DNA of 43,593 bases from Caryophanales bacterium UBA2253 (GCA_002347755.1 DDXT01000012.1:1-43593), one strand, 5' to 3'; counted from the first letter of the stretch, positions 7,301-16,336 are shown. Notes: a model not told the origin generated them from the letters alone. Program-made: numbers and translations.

Positions 7301-10126
7301 CACGTAAGTGGCTTCCAGGGCGATTTTGGCGTCATGGTAATTACTGTTTAATTCCATATCCGAAATGCTACCTTGGATGATCAGGATCTGGGCCTCCAAA
7401 ACGGCTTGCATGGCGATGATGCTGGCATCGGTGGCAGTGAGACAATTGTTGCTAAAAACATCCTTCAATTCGTTGATGCAATGAGAAATTTGTAATTTAA
7501 ACGGATCAAAGTTTAGATAATTGTTGCAATCGTTTCCAAATTGATCGATATAATTCATCGGCTCCCAGAAATCATGAGCCGAATTGATCATTCCGGTGTA
7601 GTTAAGGAATAATTCATTGAGTTGTGGCATCGAGTTGTCCCCAATGATCGCCGCAAATTCATCGCGGATCTCGGCTAATCTTAACAGCGCAACCGAGATT
7701 GAAGCCGGAGTCATCAAATCGCGAAGACCCCAATAGACATCCCCGTAAACCGAGATCATGAGAATCGGATTGGTAGCGGCGTTAATGGCGTCAACCCCCG
7801 CGAAATAAGCAGTATCAACGGCTTCAACTTCTCCGAAAACCATTAATCCATTTACGTATAAATCTTCAAATTCGGTTAAGATCTGCTCTTTCAGAGGAGC
7901 AGTATCCGCGAAACTCAAGCCTAAAGCCGTATAGGCAGCGACCCCGGCTTGATATATCGGTTCAACTTGTTCAAAAGCGGTTGTGGCTCTGATTAATTGC
8001 TCATGAGTCTCAAAGATGTTCCAGAACGAATACATGTCCTCCGAACTCAAGAAATAAGGCTGAAGCGAGATGAAATAGTATCTCAGGAAGTTGACAGCCC
8101 GATCTTGTTCATCCCAAAGCGCGACCTTGGCTTCGTCGAGGTCAAAAGCCATATTGATTCGGTTGTAATATTCGTTGGTAATGAAATTAATCTCATCCTC
8201 ATTGATGGCGGTTTGGATGAAGATCTTCAATTCTTCGAAAATGGCATTCATGGCAATGATGCTGTCCGCCGTCGCAAAGAAACTTTGGTCTTCCAAATGA
8301 TTTTCCATTTCCAAAAGCGCATGATACTTGGATTGCTCAAGCCGGTTGATTTCAAACGGGAATTCTTGCAATTCATATAAGTATTGGGAAGAAATTCTGA
8401 TGGCATCAAAGACGGTGGTAGCGGCACCGACAGCCGCTTTAGCTTCCGCGACAAGGGCGTTGAAAGCATTCATGGAATTGACAGTCGCGTAATTGACTTC
8501 CGGAATCTCCGCGACCATTTCGTCGATCCGGTTGATCCCCCCGGTGATGACATCCGCCAGCGGCATTTCTGCGGCCGTCGTTCCGATGTTGGAAAGGGTC
8601 ATCGACAAGGTGACGACGCCGGAAGCCGGCTGATCGTCAGGAGTGGTACCGGTGATGTTAAGCACGATCGTGACCTTCTTCAGGGCCAGTTCCAAATAAC
8701 ACTGAACTTCCCCGACCATGGCGGCGTTTCCGAACCCCATGTCTTCGACCATCCGGTCGATCATCTCTTGTTCAAGCGGATAATCGTAAATGTCCAGGCC
8801 TTCGCGTTTGGTGAATTTGGAAACATCCATGAAAGAGAAGGAGAAATCCTCATTCTCGTAATTGCCTTCCCAAAGGTCGACTTGCCATGAGCCGTCTGGA
8901 TCGCTGCGCCACATGGTAAAGATTTGGCCATAGCGGTAAACGGTGTGCCGCTCTTGATAAGTGGCTTGTTCCGGGTCTTCCACTCCGTTCGGGAAAGACT
9001 TTTCGGAATCAGCATTGTAAGTGAAGATGATCCCGTCGGTTTCATTGATTTGGAAATCGGAGAGAACTTCGAAACGCCCGCTTTGCAAGCCCATGGAATA
9101 GTCGATGGAGACATTCATTTGGGCGGTATAGTTTCGCGATTGGCTGGCGTTCATTAACTCTTGAATCGGAGCGGTGTCCAAGATCCAACGCGCATAAAGC
9201 GTGACGTTCTTGGTGACTGGAGTCGCATTGGTGAATTGTCCGTCATTAACGGTTTCCCCCGTCCACCAGCCATTGAACGCATATCCGTCTTTGGTTGGCG
9301 TTGGCAGAGTGAGGGCCGTGCATTCCGGAACGTTGGCTTGGACGGCGAGGACGCCTTGCGGCATCGCTCCGCCGTTTAATTCGTAAGTGACGGTGTAAAA
9401 AACCGGAGTATCGGAAGTTCCGGAGGCCTTATAAGCGGTTACGGTTCCGTTAATGACCCAATAGCCGTCTTGGCTGATGGAAATTGTTGGAGTAATTCCA
9501 TCAATTCCGTTCGTTCCATTGGTTCCGTTGGTGCCATTGGTTCCGGCCGGTCCGGTGATCACGGTCAGGGCCAAGAGGTTGGTCCAGGTCGCGTCGCCAA
9601 CATATTGCCATTGGATGAATCCGGAATCGATCCGGAAAGTGACTTCGCGGCCATTGGTTCCATTGGTGCCGTTCGTCCCATTGGTTCCGTTGGTTCCGGC
9701 TGCCCCCATCAGGGCGGATAAAGCGATTAAATTGTTCCAAGTGGCATCGCCTTCATATCTCCATTGGATGTATCCGCCGGCGACTTGGACTTGAATTTCT
9801 CTTCCGTCCGCTCCCGGTTCACCGGTGATGGTAATGGTGAACGCGGCCGCCATGTTGAGATATGAAACATTGATTGTATGCGTGCCTTCCGTGGAAAACT
9901 TGGCTAAGTCTTCGGTACTCAGCATGCTCTCGTTTAGCGGAACCAGACTGCTGGATCCGTCGGACATGTTTACTTTTACATTGAGATCCGCAAGTTGAAA
10001 GCTTTCATCAAACTCGGTGGTGTCGCTGACAACTTCGATTGACGTTACAACATTTTTAGGCTGAAAGCATCCTACAAGGAACGCGCCGGCAAAGAGCAAG
10101 GTTAAAAACAGCAAGATTTTCCTCAT
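4334..10126 (-). CDS. Giant repeat lipoprotein A (Ig-like, collagen-like, helical repeats)
   Basis: A 1930-residue secreted lipoprotein. The signal peptide ends in the lipobox LVGC (C20), so it is expected to be lipid-anchored outside the membrane. In order: a bacterial Ig-like domain (about 28-105); two 'IQWxYxGDATWxNL' repeats, each followed by a collagen-like GTN tract (about 144-159 and 195-209); a 'DGYWVING' motif; a Listeria-Bacteroides repeat domain ending TLYARW (about 245-315); a beta-rich segment (about 317-560); and five alpha-helical repeats of about 280-289 residues to the C-terminus. No catalytic motif was seen. The start ATG follows GGAGGT, and a good promoter lies upstream. 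It is a tandem paralogue of the next gene on this strand. A role in adhesion or surface binding is inference; no known protein is matched over the full length. Confidence 0.85.
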   Translation of the reverse strand: MRKILLFLTLLFAGAFLVGCFQPKNVVTSIEVVSDTTEFDESFQLADLNVKVNMSDGSSSLVPLNESMLSTEDLAKFSTEGTHTINVSYLNMAAAFTITITGEPGADGREIQVQVAGGYIQWRYEGDATWNNLIALSALMGAAGTNGTNGTNGTNGTNGREVTFRIDSGFIQWQYVGDATWTNLLALTVITGPAGTNGTNGTNGTNGIDGITPTISISQDGYWVINGTVTAYKASGTSDTPVFYTVTYELNGGAMPQGVLAVQANVPECTALTLPTPTKDGYAFNGWWTGETVNDGQFTNATPVTKNVTLYARWILDTAPIQELMNASQSRNYTAQMNVSIDYSMGLQSGRFEVLSDFQINETDGIIFTYNADSEKSFPNGVEDPEQATYQERHTVYRYGQIFTMWRSDPDGSWQVDLWEGNYENEDFSFSFMDVSKFTKREGLDIYDYPLEQEMIDRMVEDMGFGNAAMVGEVQCYLELALKKVTIVLNITGTTPDDQPASGVVTLSMTLSNIGTTAAEMPLADVITGGINRIDEMVAEIPEVNYATVNSMNAFNALVAEAKAAVGAATTVFDAIRISSQYLYELQEFPFEINRLEQSKYHALLEMENHLEDQSFFATADSIIAMNAIFEELKIFIQTAINEDEINFITNEYYNRINMAFDLDEAKVALWDEQDRAVNFLRYYFISLQPYFLSSEDMYSFWNIFETHEQLIRATTAFEQVEPIYQAGVAAYTALGLSFADTAPLKEQILTEFEDLYVNGLMVFGEVEAVDTAYFAGVDAINAATNPILMISVYGDVYWGLRDLMTPASISVALLRLAEIRDEFAAIIGDNSMPQLNELFLNYTGMINSAHDFWEPMNYIDQFGNDCNNYLNFDPFKLQISHCINELKDVFSNNCLTATDASIIAMQAVLEAQILIIQGSISDMELNSNYHDAKIALEATYVADPAKLELIKSIQGAIMQIHIHWDFLNHFIDPEVMNQIGTLSGAAINQLQSATTLAEVTLIYDGWYATIQALDLTPSAYALRQYKLETLEELDFLHELILANVDPLPVDFELHYEAYVANIESVTGVLAFHDIIEAFREEFYGAYLDAYREQILAQLLETKDYYTSIIEDRQLSSLDTRYSQACDEVVMASETRLMDDAYWKFKSYCETLDVDYIKMVRLQYIDNLRYFVEELNDTATDASITEMHNIYLDFVDQMFLLNEESQMQNLAAATHDLVNAAYVPDPDKMALVEAKEDAMNKLHSYLDEYALRVTVDPSIVDEYNYILWSNEEAIWDAATLLEVEAAFNAVMGMIQAVPFEIDPDKVEPYRNQVISWLAYYYYSVTGDLNYNPIDIIEAYDATMQLLGTAVTPLEMYSSYTACLSLIKARCLEEYKLQEIEYATTDLYEMWSAIAIDSDLAALDAMWPTVLSGIELARNFEQVDDAVYRFDDFCQITLTIEPLKEQKHYAIYSLQRLISERKMIATDASLAAMQAELAVQIPLVQAAVDDVAVWNQYYVGEALIVGLFVMDANKYALLSTINYATERMYAFIDYYFDCLSPDYNSYYLLDNICNNTVTLFNLAASIAEVDLLYANVKTRLESIDFAIEPSWLPGYQNDVLMRMENEYNGMHGMILSFPPELDLAYDNAVLTVQSATQGLVMFNAYMTFKINLYDGVLAQMKTEKLVSLADQYNLTHALIPDADLAALEAAYAQILIDVGIHADFNGLDYAFMTFMDYCASLPVDPLKLAKVESVATLTEYVEQLSVTATDASIVDMTNELAVQIPLINACATVDEVNPAYWNAFDAIDALYANDPVKQALYDAKIAAQTELWEYADFTDDFIILIEVYNNFWVACDYYVAEIDVATTIGEVDALKSNGINAMKSIEVLQPDLVASYESMVLSAIDEEFLSIPTPTETQITVHTNAMNDVSATDHPFDIQTIFNQFMIDLYA
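4430..8330 (-). repeat. Five tandem helical protein repeats in lipoprotein A
   Basis: Repeat units are marked by a TDASI-type motif at about residues 619 (ATADSIIAM), 899 (ATDASIIAM), 1179 (ATDASITEM), 1462 (ATDASLAAM) and 1751 (ATDASIVDM). In most units this is followed about 35-45 residues later by an AAYVxDPxKxAL-type motif and then an aromatic helix. The spacing is strikingly regular at 280, 280, 283 and 289 residues. The unit resembles FIVAR-like helical bundles in style but was not recognised as a named domain. Confidence 0.8.
9500..9700 (-). repeat. Collagen-like GTN tracts encoded by 9-base repeats
   Basis: Two runs of Gly-Thr-Asn triplets (five and four units) are encoded by near-repeats of the 9-mer GGAACCAAC/T on the minus strand, at about 9650-9697 and 9500-9544. 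Each Gly-X-Y unit is in phase, so gain or loss of a repeat would lengthen or shorten the stalk without a frameshift. Paralogue B has a shorter form (GTNGTNGTSG). Confidence 0.8.
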
Positions 10127-10195
10127 ATTTACCTCCGTACGTTAAATCTTAAACCATAATTCATAAGTCACAAAACTCATGTATGATTTAATTTT

Positions 10196-10223
10196 ATTTT
10201 ATCATATCTGCGTACAATGTCAA
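10196..10223 (-). promoter_or_regulatory. Sigma-A-type promoter of lipoprotein A
   Basis: On the minus strand: TTGACA (10218-10223), 16-base spacer, TAAAAT (10196-10201). Transcription would begin about 60 bases before the ATG at 10126, giving a short leader with GGAGGT. Confidence 0.75.
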
Positions 10224-10232
10224 ACACATCAA

Positions 10233-10250
10233 TTTTCAAGGCTTTTCAAG
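10233..10250 (-). promoter_or_regulatory. CTTGAAAA direct repeat upstream of promoter A
   Basis: Two copies of CTTGAAAA on the minus strand (10243-10250 and 10233-10240) are spaced by 10 bases, about one helical turn. The distal copy ends 19 bases before the -35 box, exactly as in the paralogue's promoter (16346-16353). It is a candidate activator or repressor site. Confidence 0.4.
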
Positions 10251-10299
10251 TTTCAATGCGACCGGGCCTTAAGCTTAACTTAAAAAAATAATCCAAAAA

Positions 10300-10336
10300 A
10301 ATAGGAAAAGGGGCCGGAAGCTCCGGTCCCTTAAAA
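10300..10336 (-). terminator. Rho-independent terminator of lipoprotein B
   Basis: On the minus strand AAGGGACCGGA pairs with TCCGGCCCCTT (one mismatch) around a short loop and is followed by TTTTCCTATTTTTTT. It lies just after the stop codon of the upstream paralogue, so the two giant genes are separate transcripts. Confidence 0.8.
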
Positions 10337-10354
10337 AGACAAGGGAATTAGGAT

Positions 10355-13300
10355 TTAGGCGCCAAGCAAACCGTTCATTCCGGCGTAATAATCATTGATC
10401 ATCACGCTTAGCATGAATGGATGGAAGGCCATCGAAATTTGGTCGTAGAACATGTTATGCAGACTGACCATTTCCATGGTCGGGCTGACAATTGCACCCC
10501 AGAAATTTTGCATGTCCAGAAGGAGAGTCGCCCGGTAATCTTCAACCAGAACGCTGTCCAATTGTTCAATGGCGTGCAGGGCATCAAAACCCGCGTTCAT
10601 GGCGATGCCGATGTCGGCTTGAACAGTTTGGGCCTCGATCAAAGCATAGTGAACGTTGTATACTTCCCAAAGAGCATCAATGGAGGTGACCAAAACGAAG
10701 TGCTCCAGGAAGTCAACATAATTGTAAAGTTCGGCTTCGGCGGCGTCTTTGGCGGTCCGGAGGGCCATTTTGTCCGGATCTTCAACATAAGCGCTAAAGA
10801 TCGCAAAATCAGCGGTGGCATATTCAGCTTCGATGTCTTCCACGGTTGTGCAGGCATTGATGTTGGCGGTATGAATGGCCAACAGGCTATTCATTTCGAT
10901 GATGCTGGCGTCAGTGGCGGTCTGCGAGTACCAAACAACGTCTTCGGTCAAATACCGAACGGTGTTGATCTTGGCTTGTTTGATTGGATCCAAAACCAAA
11001 TTGTAACAGAAAATGTAGAATTCGTTGATGGCATAATCAAGTGCCGAAGTTTCCACGGCTACATTCAGGCGGGATTGAAGCAAAGCGAATTGGCCTTCCA
11101 AAGCCAGTAAGTCCGCATCGGCGGCCTGAGCATGAAAACTGTCATAAATCTCGGTATACTCAGCCAAATACTTAGCTTTAAGTCCGCTTAAGATCCCCAG
11201 GTTCAGGCTCTTGAGGAACTCTTTTTGGATTTGATAGAATTCCAACGGATTGGTTGAAAGACTGATGTCGGAAACGGCTTGCAAATAAGCGTCAAGCGAT
11301 TCGATTGGGAAAACATTGTCATAGTTGGTATGTAGCCATTCGTATTCAAATCCCAGGTTTTCCAACAGCAATCCCCTGAAGTATTCGATGTTGCTTGGAT
11401 CGATCGGGAACGATTCAGCCGTCAGTTTGGCCAAAGCCTCAAGGCGAAGCGTTTCAACATCCGCCAAAGTCAAAGCGGAATTGATGAAGGTTTCATAATT
11501 CCGAAGCGTGTTCTCCAAAGGATAACGATATTCCTGATCTGCAGTCAAATAATAGAAATAGAAATTTACGAAATCAGTAAGTTCATTGATGGCCATCTGT
11601 TTGGCAGTATGCAATGCGTATTTGGCTCCGTCCTGCACAAAGGCTCCACGGAGGGCTGAATCAGCTTGGTAATAAATAACCCAAACTTCTTCAGCTGTGA
11701 TGGCGCCGATGATGGAAGCGGACCAGGAAACATATAAGGCGGACATCGCCGTTTCGCTATCATCGGTAGCGACGGCGATCAAATCCATCATATCGGAAAG
11801 CAGGTAAGCATTGGCGCGGGAAATGGCTTCTCGCAAAGGATCAATGAAGGTCGAAAGATCGTTGCAATACAACAATAAATTGTAGACCGCATTGTCGATC
11901 TGTTCTTGGGTAATGGCGGAATCGATCAAAGCGATCATGGTGGCATGAGCGGCTTCCAAAGCCGGAAGTTCTGACGAAACCACGATGGCGTGCCATTCAT
12001 CATAGAAACCGTTGGCGTAAGCGAGGCTTTCCGCAACGTATGCTTCCATGAATTGCGAATCAAGCGTCATGTAGTAAGTTGCGAAGTGTTCGTACATGGC
12101 TAGCGGCGAAACAATGAGGGCAAGAATGTCGCGTGCCGACTGATAGCTTAGGATCATGTCCGTTGGCAGATTGTTAAGGTTATGAATTCGATTGGAATAC
12201 TCGTAAACGATCCATTCATCGACTTTGGCCTTATAAGGCAAGACCAAATCCTGATTGAGGTCAAAAGGCTTGGCGAGAAGCAGAGCGTTGACCGAATCAA
12301 AGAGGGCATTAACTTCTTCAACCGAAGCGGCGTTGTTGATGGCATCGGAATTGGCGATGATGATGTCAATCAAATCGTAAACAAAATCCGGATCCATCGC
12401 CACATAAGTTACATAATTGTAGCAATAACCATATAATTTTCTAAAAGCGAAATCTTTGGTTTCCTGAAGAGCGATCTTGACCGGATCCGGAACATAAGCC
12501 GCATCCAGAAGCAAATTGTAAGCGTTCAGGCAATCCCAAATTATTGAAACTTCGGATTCCGAAGTCAACGGGGCGATTTCGGCTTCGAAGGCGTCAACCA
12601 ACGCCAGCATGGCGGCGATGCTATCGGCAGTGGCCGACAAGGCCTTTTGTTCGCAATTTTGTTTAAAAGTGGCTAAAACCTGTTGCTTGGTCACTTTCAC
12701 AGTGTCGATGGCCAAATAGTTGGTGAAACCAACAAATTCCCAGAAAAGGTTTTGAATCTCCCAAGAATCAACCGCAACAATGATGTTGGCATAAGCCGAG
12801 TCATAAGCGGTTTGCAAGCCAACCAACTCAAAATCCATGACAACGCTCTGATAATGCTCAAAACTTTCCAATAAGTCCGCGAGCGTCGAAGTCTGGATGA
12901 CCTCCAAATGAAGAGTTTCGAGAGTCTGCGTCATCACCAAAGTCCGGTCATAGATCTCGATGAGATTGGTTGAAGCATCCAAGAACAGTTTGTAAGCCGC
13001 GAAATCAGCCTCCAAAGTCGCGGGAAGCGGAGTAATGTTGCCAACAATGATGACATAGAGTTCTTCCAAATCCGCGAGAGTTTCTAGTTTGAACTCTGAA
13101 AGGACGTAACTGCTCGGGGTCATGTCGATCGATTGGATCTTGACGAACCAACCATCAAACAAAGCCGTGACTTCCAAGACGGAAGCCGCGTTTCGGACCG
13201 CTTGCAGGGTTTCATCGGATGCTTGCCACAGCTTTCCGTTCACCAAGTCCGAAAGGAACGGACCGAAGAAATCCAAATAATGCATGATCGCAAATTCGGT

Positions 13301-16228
13301 TTCATCTTTGGCTTTCAGCAGTTCGGCTCTGGCCGGATCAACTACATAAGCTGCTTCCAAAGCTTGGAAACCCGCAAAGTAGTTGGCCTCAGCTTCGCTT
13401 TCGGTGGTGCTGGCCTGGATGATTGGGATGTTTGCATTCACGACCGCTTGCATGGCAATGATGCTGTCCGCGGATGCGGTCTGAGAGTAAAAATCAAATT
13501 CGAATTTCAGGCATTCCACCAGATCAAAAATGGCAATGCTGAGCGGATCGAAAGTCAAAGTTTGGCATAAACTTTCAAATTCGTAAACCAGCGGGAAGGC
13601 TTCCCAGAATTCATGGCAAGCGGCGATCTGTTGCGACTTTTGATCAAAGAATCCTTGCAGGGCTGCAAAGTCTTCGGAAACCACGACCTGCCCGTAATGA
13701 TCATTTAACGCATTTAGTTCGATCATGGCATTGACTTTGGAGGCAAACAGCATTTCCGCCATCATGCCCAAATAAATGTTTCTGTATGTTTGGATCATCA
13801 GAATCGGAGAAGTGGCAGTTTTGATCGCTTCTATCCCGGCGGCATAATAAGTTTGAACGGCCAGGGATTCTCCGAAGGAATTGAATCCCTGATCAAACAG
13901 GTCCTTCAAATCGAAAAGGATCTCGGCTTGCAATTCGGCGATGTTTTCGCTGAAGCTCAGGCGGAGGGCCGAATAAGCCGCGATGGCTTCCTGAGCATGA
14001 AGTTCCACTTGTTCAATGGTGGCGGAGTTTATGATCAAATCTTGATAAACATTGAAAGTATCCCAGAAAGACGCTTTGTCTTCCAGACTTAACATGTATG
14101 GCTCCAGGACGATGTAGAAATAACGCAGATAATTGATGGCATCTTCCATCGCGATCAGCAGAGCCACCTTGGTTTCGTCTTCAACATAAGCGGCGTTGAT
14201 GGCGTCTTCATAAGCGGTCACGATCAAACCGATCTCCGAACTGCTGATGGCGGTCTCGATGAAGATTTTCTTGGCATTGAAGATCTCGGTCATGGCGATG
14301 ACGCTGGCTTCGGTAGCAAATTGGACCTTGCTTTGTAAAAAGGCCTGCATGTTTTCCAAAACCAGATATTTTTGTTCTGAGAGCGGATCGGTTTCAAAAA
14401 CAAAGCTTTGAATTTCGAAAAGCCCGGTTTCCAGAATATCGATCAGCCCGAAAATGGTGGTGGAGGAACTTAGATCGGCTTTGATGGTTGTCACAAGCAA
14501 ATCAAATTGTCCAACGGATTCCAAAGTGGCATAGGCGTATTCAGCCTGTTGCTCGATGGCTTGGTCGATCATCGCCAAAGCCGCGGGTTTGGTTTCCGAA
14601 AGCGGGATCTCAATGGTAGTCAGTCCGGCGCCGGTAATGGAGATTTCCATGGTGACGGTTCCGGTCGCCGGAAGTCCGGTCGGAGTCAATCCGGAAATGT
14701 TTAGGATCAGAGTCATTTTTTGATTGTCCAGATCCAGGAAGGCTTGGGTTTCCCCAACGGTAACCGCTCCCCCAAGATCCATGTCTTTAGTGAGCATGGC
14801 GATCGTTTCCGGATCAAGGGCATAATCATAAATGTTGACGCCGTCGCGTTTGACGAATTTGGCAGCGTCCAAAAATTCCAGCGACAGTCCTCTTTCAAAG
14901 GTTCCAAATTCCTTGTCCAAAGTCCATGCTCCATCAAGAGCATCTTTTTTCATGATGAAAATTTGGCCGTTGGCATAGATGTCATACTCTTCGTTATAAC
15001 TGCCCTGATTCGGATCTTCGATCCCGTTCAGGAAAGATTTCTGGATGTCGGTTTGATAAATGTAAAGGATCCCGGCTTCCTCATAAATTCTAAAATCGGT
15101 CGAGTTCTCAAACCCTCCGGTCATTTCCCCCATCGTAAATTGCACGGTCATTTCCATTAAGGCCGCAAAATTATTGGTTTTCGGAATGCTTAGGAAAGTT
15201 TGAATGGCGGCGATGTCAAGCTGCCAGCGCGCATAAAGGGTAATGTCATGGCTGACCGGCGTGGCATTCGTGAATTGGCCGTCATTGACGGTTTCTCCGG
15301 TCCACCAGCCCCCGAACAAATAACCCTGCTTGGTTGGAACCGGAAGGATGATTGTCGATCCTTTTTCAACATTCGTCAAAATCGCCGGGGCACCTTCCGG
15401 CATGGCGCCGCCTTGGACATCAAAAGTCACATTGAGCAAAGTCGGGGCAACGGCTTCGCCGCTGGCTTTGTAAGTTGTTTTGACGCCGTTGATGACCCAA
15501 AAGCCGTCTTCGCTGATGCCGATGGTCGGAGTGGTTCCGGCCGGGCCTTGCAAAGCGCTTAAGGCCAACAGGTTCGTCCAGTTTTCGTCACCGACGTATT
15601 TCCACTGAATGTATTCGGCGGTAACTTGGAAAGTGACTTCGCGTCCGCTGGTTCCATTGGTTCCGTTGGTCCCCGCCGGTCCGGTCAAACCGATCAGACT
15701 GGAAGTGGCGATCAGATTGGTCCAAGCCGCATCGCCAACATATTGCCATTGAATGAATCCGTCGGAAACCCGAAAGACCGGGTCTTTGCCGCTGGCGCCG
15801 GCCGAACCCATCAAAGCCGATAAGGCGATCAGATTGGTCCAAACGGCATCGCCTTCGTATTTCCATTGAATGTAACCGTCAGCGACCTGAAGCAGAACGG
15901 CTTTTCCATCCGCCCCCGGCTCGCCGGTTATGGTGATGGTGAAGGTTGTAGCCGCATTCAAATACGATACGTTGATTGTATGTGTTCCTTCGGTCGAGAA
16001 CTTGGCCAAGTCATCGGCGCTCAGCATGCTCTCGTTTAGCGGAACCTTGCTGCTGGTCCCGTCGGTCATGGTAACTTTTACGTTGAGGTCCGAAAGCTGA
16101 AAGCTTTGGTCGAATTCCGACGTTTCGCTGACAACTTCGATTGATTGAACGACGTTTTTAGGTTGAAAGCACCCTACAAGGAATGCACTGGCTAATAACA
16201 GAGTCAGAAACAGGAAAATTTTCCTCAC
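10355..16228 (-). CDS. Giant repeat lipoprotein B (paralogue of A)
   Basis: A 1957-residue paralogue of lipoprotein A with the same layout: lipobox LVGC (C20), Ig-like domain (about 28-105), three rather than two 'IQWxYVGDxxWTNL' repeats (about 115-240) with a short GTN collagen-like tract, 'DGFWVING', a Listeria-Bacteroides repeat domain ending TLYARW (about 335), a beta-rich segment, and five helical repeats. The N-terminal 110 residues are nearly the same as in A, while the helical repeats have diverged strongly, suggesting an old duplication with different ligands or a conserved secretion and anchor part. The start is GTG (16226-16228) after GGAGGT; A uses ATG at the same place. It has its own promoter and terminator and is divergent from the dus operon. 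No enzymatic motif was seen, and a surface-attachment role is inference. Confidence 0.85.
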   Translation of the reverse strand: MRKIFLFLTLLLASAFLVGCFQPKNVVQSIEVVSETSEFDQSFQLSDLNVKVTMTDGTSSKVPLNESMLSADDLAKFSTEGTHTINVSYLNAATTFTITITGEPGADGKAVLLQVADGYIQWKYEGDAVWTNLIALSALMGSAGASGKDPVFRVSDGFIQWQYVGDAAWTNLIATSSLIGLTGPAGTNGTNGTSGREVTFQVTAEYIQWKYVGDENWTNLLALSALQGPAGTTPTIGISEDGFWVINGVKTTYKASGEAVAPTLLNVTFDVQGGAMPEGAPAILTNVEKGSTIILPVPTKQGYLFGGWWTGETVNDGQFTNATPVSHDITLYARWQLDIAAIQTFLSIPKTNNFAALMEMTVQFTMGEMTGGFENSTDFRIYEEAGILYIYQTDIQKSFLNGIEDPNQGSYNEEYDIYANGQIFIMKKDALDGAWTLDKEFGTFERGLSLEFLDAAKFVKRDGVNIYDYALDPETIAMLTKDMDLGGAVTVGETQAFLDLDNQKMTLILNISGLTPTGLPATGTVTMEISITGAGLTTIEIPLSETKPAALAMIDQAIEQQAEYAYATLESVGQFDLLVTTIKADLSSSTTIFGLIDILETGLFEIQSFVFETDPLSEQKYLVLENMQAFLQSKVQFATEASVIAMTEIFNAKKIFIETAISSSEIGLIVTAYEDAINAAYVEDETKVALLIAMEDAINYLRYFYIVLEPYMLSLEDKASFWDTFNVYQDLIINSATIEQVELHAQEAIAAYSALRLSFSENIAELQAEILFDLKDLFDQGFNSFGESLAVQTYYAAGIEAIKTATSPILMIQTYRNIYLGMMAEMLFASKVNAMIELNALNDHYGQVVVSEDFAALQGFFDQKSQQIAACHEFWEAFPLVYEFESLCQTLTFDPLSIAIFDLVECLKFEFDFYSQTASADSIIAMQAVVNANIPIIQASTTESEAEANYFAGFQALEAAYVVDPARAELLKAKDETEFAIMHYLDFFGPFLSDLVNGKLWQASDETLQAVRNAASVLEVTALFDGWFVKIQSIDMTPSSYVLSEFKLETLADLEELYVIIVGNITPLPATLEADFAAYKLFLDASTNLIEIYDRTLVMTQTLETLHLEVIQTSTLADLLESFEHYQSVVMDFELVGLQTAYDSAYANIIVAVDSWEIQNLFWEFVGFTNYLAIDTVKVTKQQVLATFKQNCEQKALSATADSIAAMLALVDAFEAEIAPLTSESEVSIIWDCLNAYNLLLDAAYVPDPVKIALQETKDFAFRKLYGYCYNYVTYVAMDPDFVYDLIDIIIANSDAINNAASVEEVNALFDSVNALLLAKPFDLNQDLVLPYKAKVDEWIVYEYSNRIHNLNNLPTDMILSYQSARDILALIVSPLAMYEHFATYYMTLDSQFMEAYVAESLAYANGFYDEWHAIVVSSELPALEAAHATMIALIDSAITQEQIDNAVYNLLLYCNDLSTFIDPLREAISRANAYLLSDMMDLIAVATDDSETAMSALYVSWSASIIGAITAEEVWVIYYQADSALRGAFVQDGAKYALHTAKQMAINELTDFVNFYFYYLTADQEYRYPLENTLRNYETFINSALTLADVETLRLEALAKLTAESFPIDPSNIEYFRGLLLENLGFEYEWLHTNYDNVFPIESLDAYLQAVSDISLSTNPLEFYQIQKEFLKSLNLGILSGLKAKYLAEYTEIYDSFHAQAADADLLALEGQFALLQSRLNVAVETSALDYAINEFYIFCYNLVLDPIKQAKINTVRYLTEDVVWYSQTATDASIIEMNSLLAIHTANINACTTVEDIEAEYATADFAIFSAYVEDPDKMALRTAKDAAEAELYNYVDFLEHFVLVTSIDALWEVYNVHYALIEAQTVQADIGIAMNAGFDALHAIEQLDSVLVEDYRATLLLDMQNFWGAIVSPTMEMVSLHNMFYDQISMAFHPFMLSVMINDYYAGMNGLLGA
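10500..14370 (-). repeat. Five tandem helical protein repeats in lipoprotein B
   Basis: Marker motifs occur at about residues 639 (ATEASVIAM), 918 (ASADSIIAM), 1198 (ATADSIAAM), 1484 (ATDDSETAM) and 1771 (ATDASIIEM), a period of 279-287 residues. Each is followed by an A(Y/F)VxDxxK-type segment and aromatic helices. The number and spacing match lipoprotein A one for one. Confidence 0.8.
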
Positions 16229-16297
16229 ATTTACCTCCTAATTATTAGTTCGAGAATAACGCTTCTTTTAACAAAAAAATATGCATTATCTGTTCGT

Positions 16298-16326
16298 ATT
16301 TTACCCGTTAACGTTCGATCCGTCAA
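16298..16326 (-). promoter_or_regulatory. Sigma-A-type promoter of lipoprotein B
   Basis: On the minus strand: TTGACG (16321-16326), 17-base spacer, TAAAAT (16298-16303). The leader to GTG 16228 is about 60 bases, as for paralogue A. Confidence 0.75.
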
Positions 16327-16336
16327 TGGAAATTTA

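Noticed and set aside
5996..7351. Two plus-strand open frames (259 and 188 codons) opposite lipoprotein A
   Set aside because: They are mirror frames of the repeat-rich minus-strand gene; their repeats follow the lipoprotein repeats and they lack plausible starts.
9500..9700. Short tandem repeats considered as a CRISPR array
   Set aside because: The 9-base units are contiguous, in frame and translate to Gly-Thr-Asn; there are no spacers and no cas genes.
9470..9794. Plus-strand frames reading as repeated SIGSVG and LVPLVP
   Set aside because: They are the reverse complement of the collagen-like GTN tracts and have no independent support.
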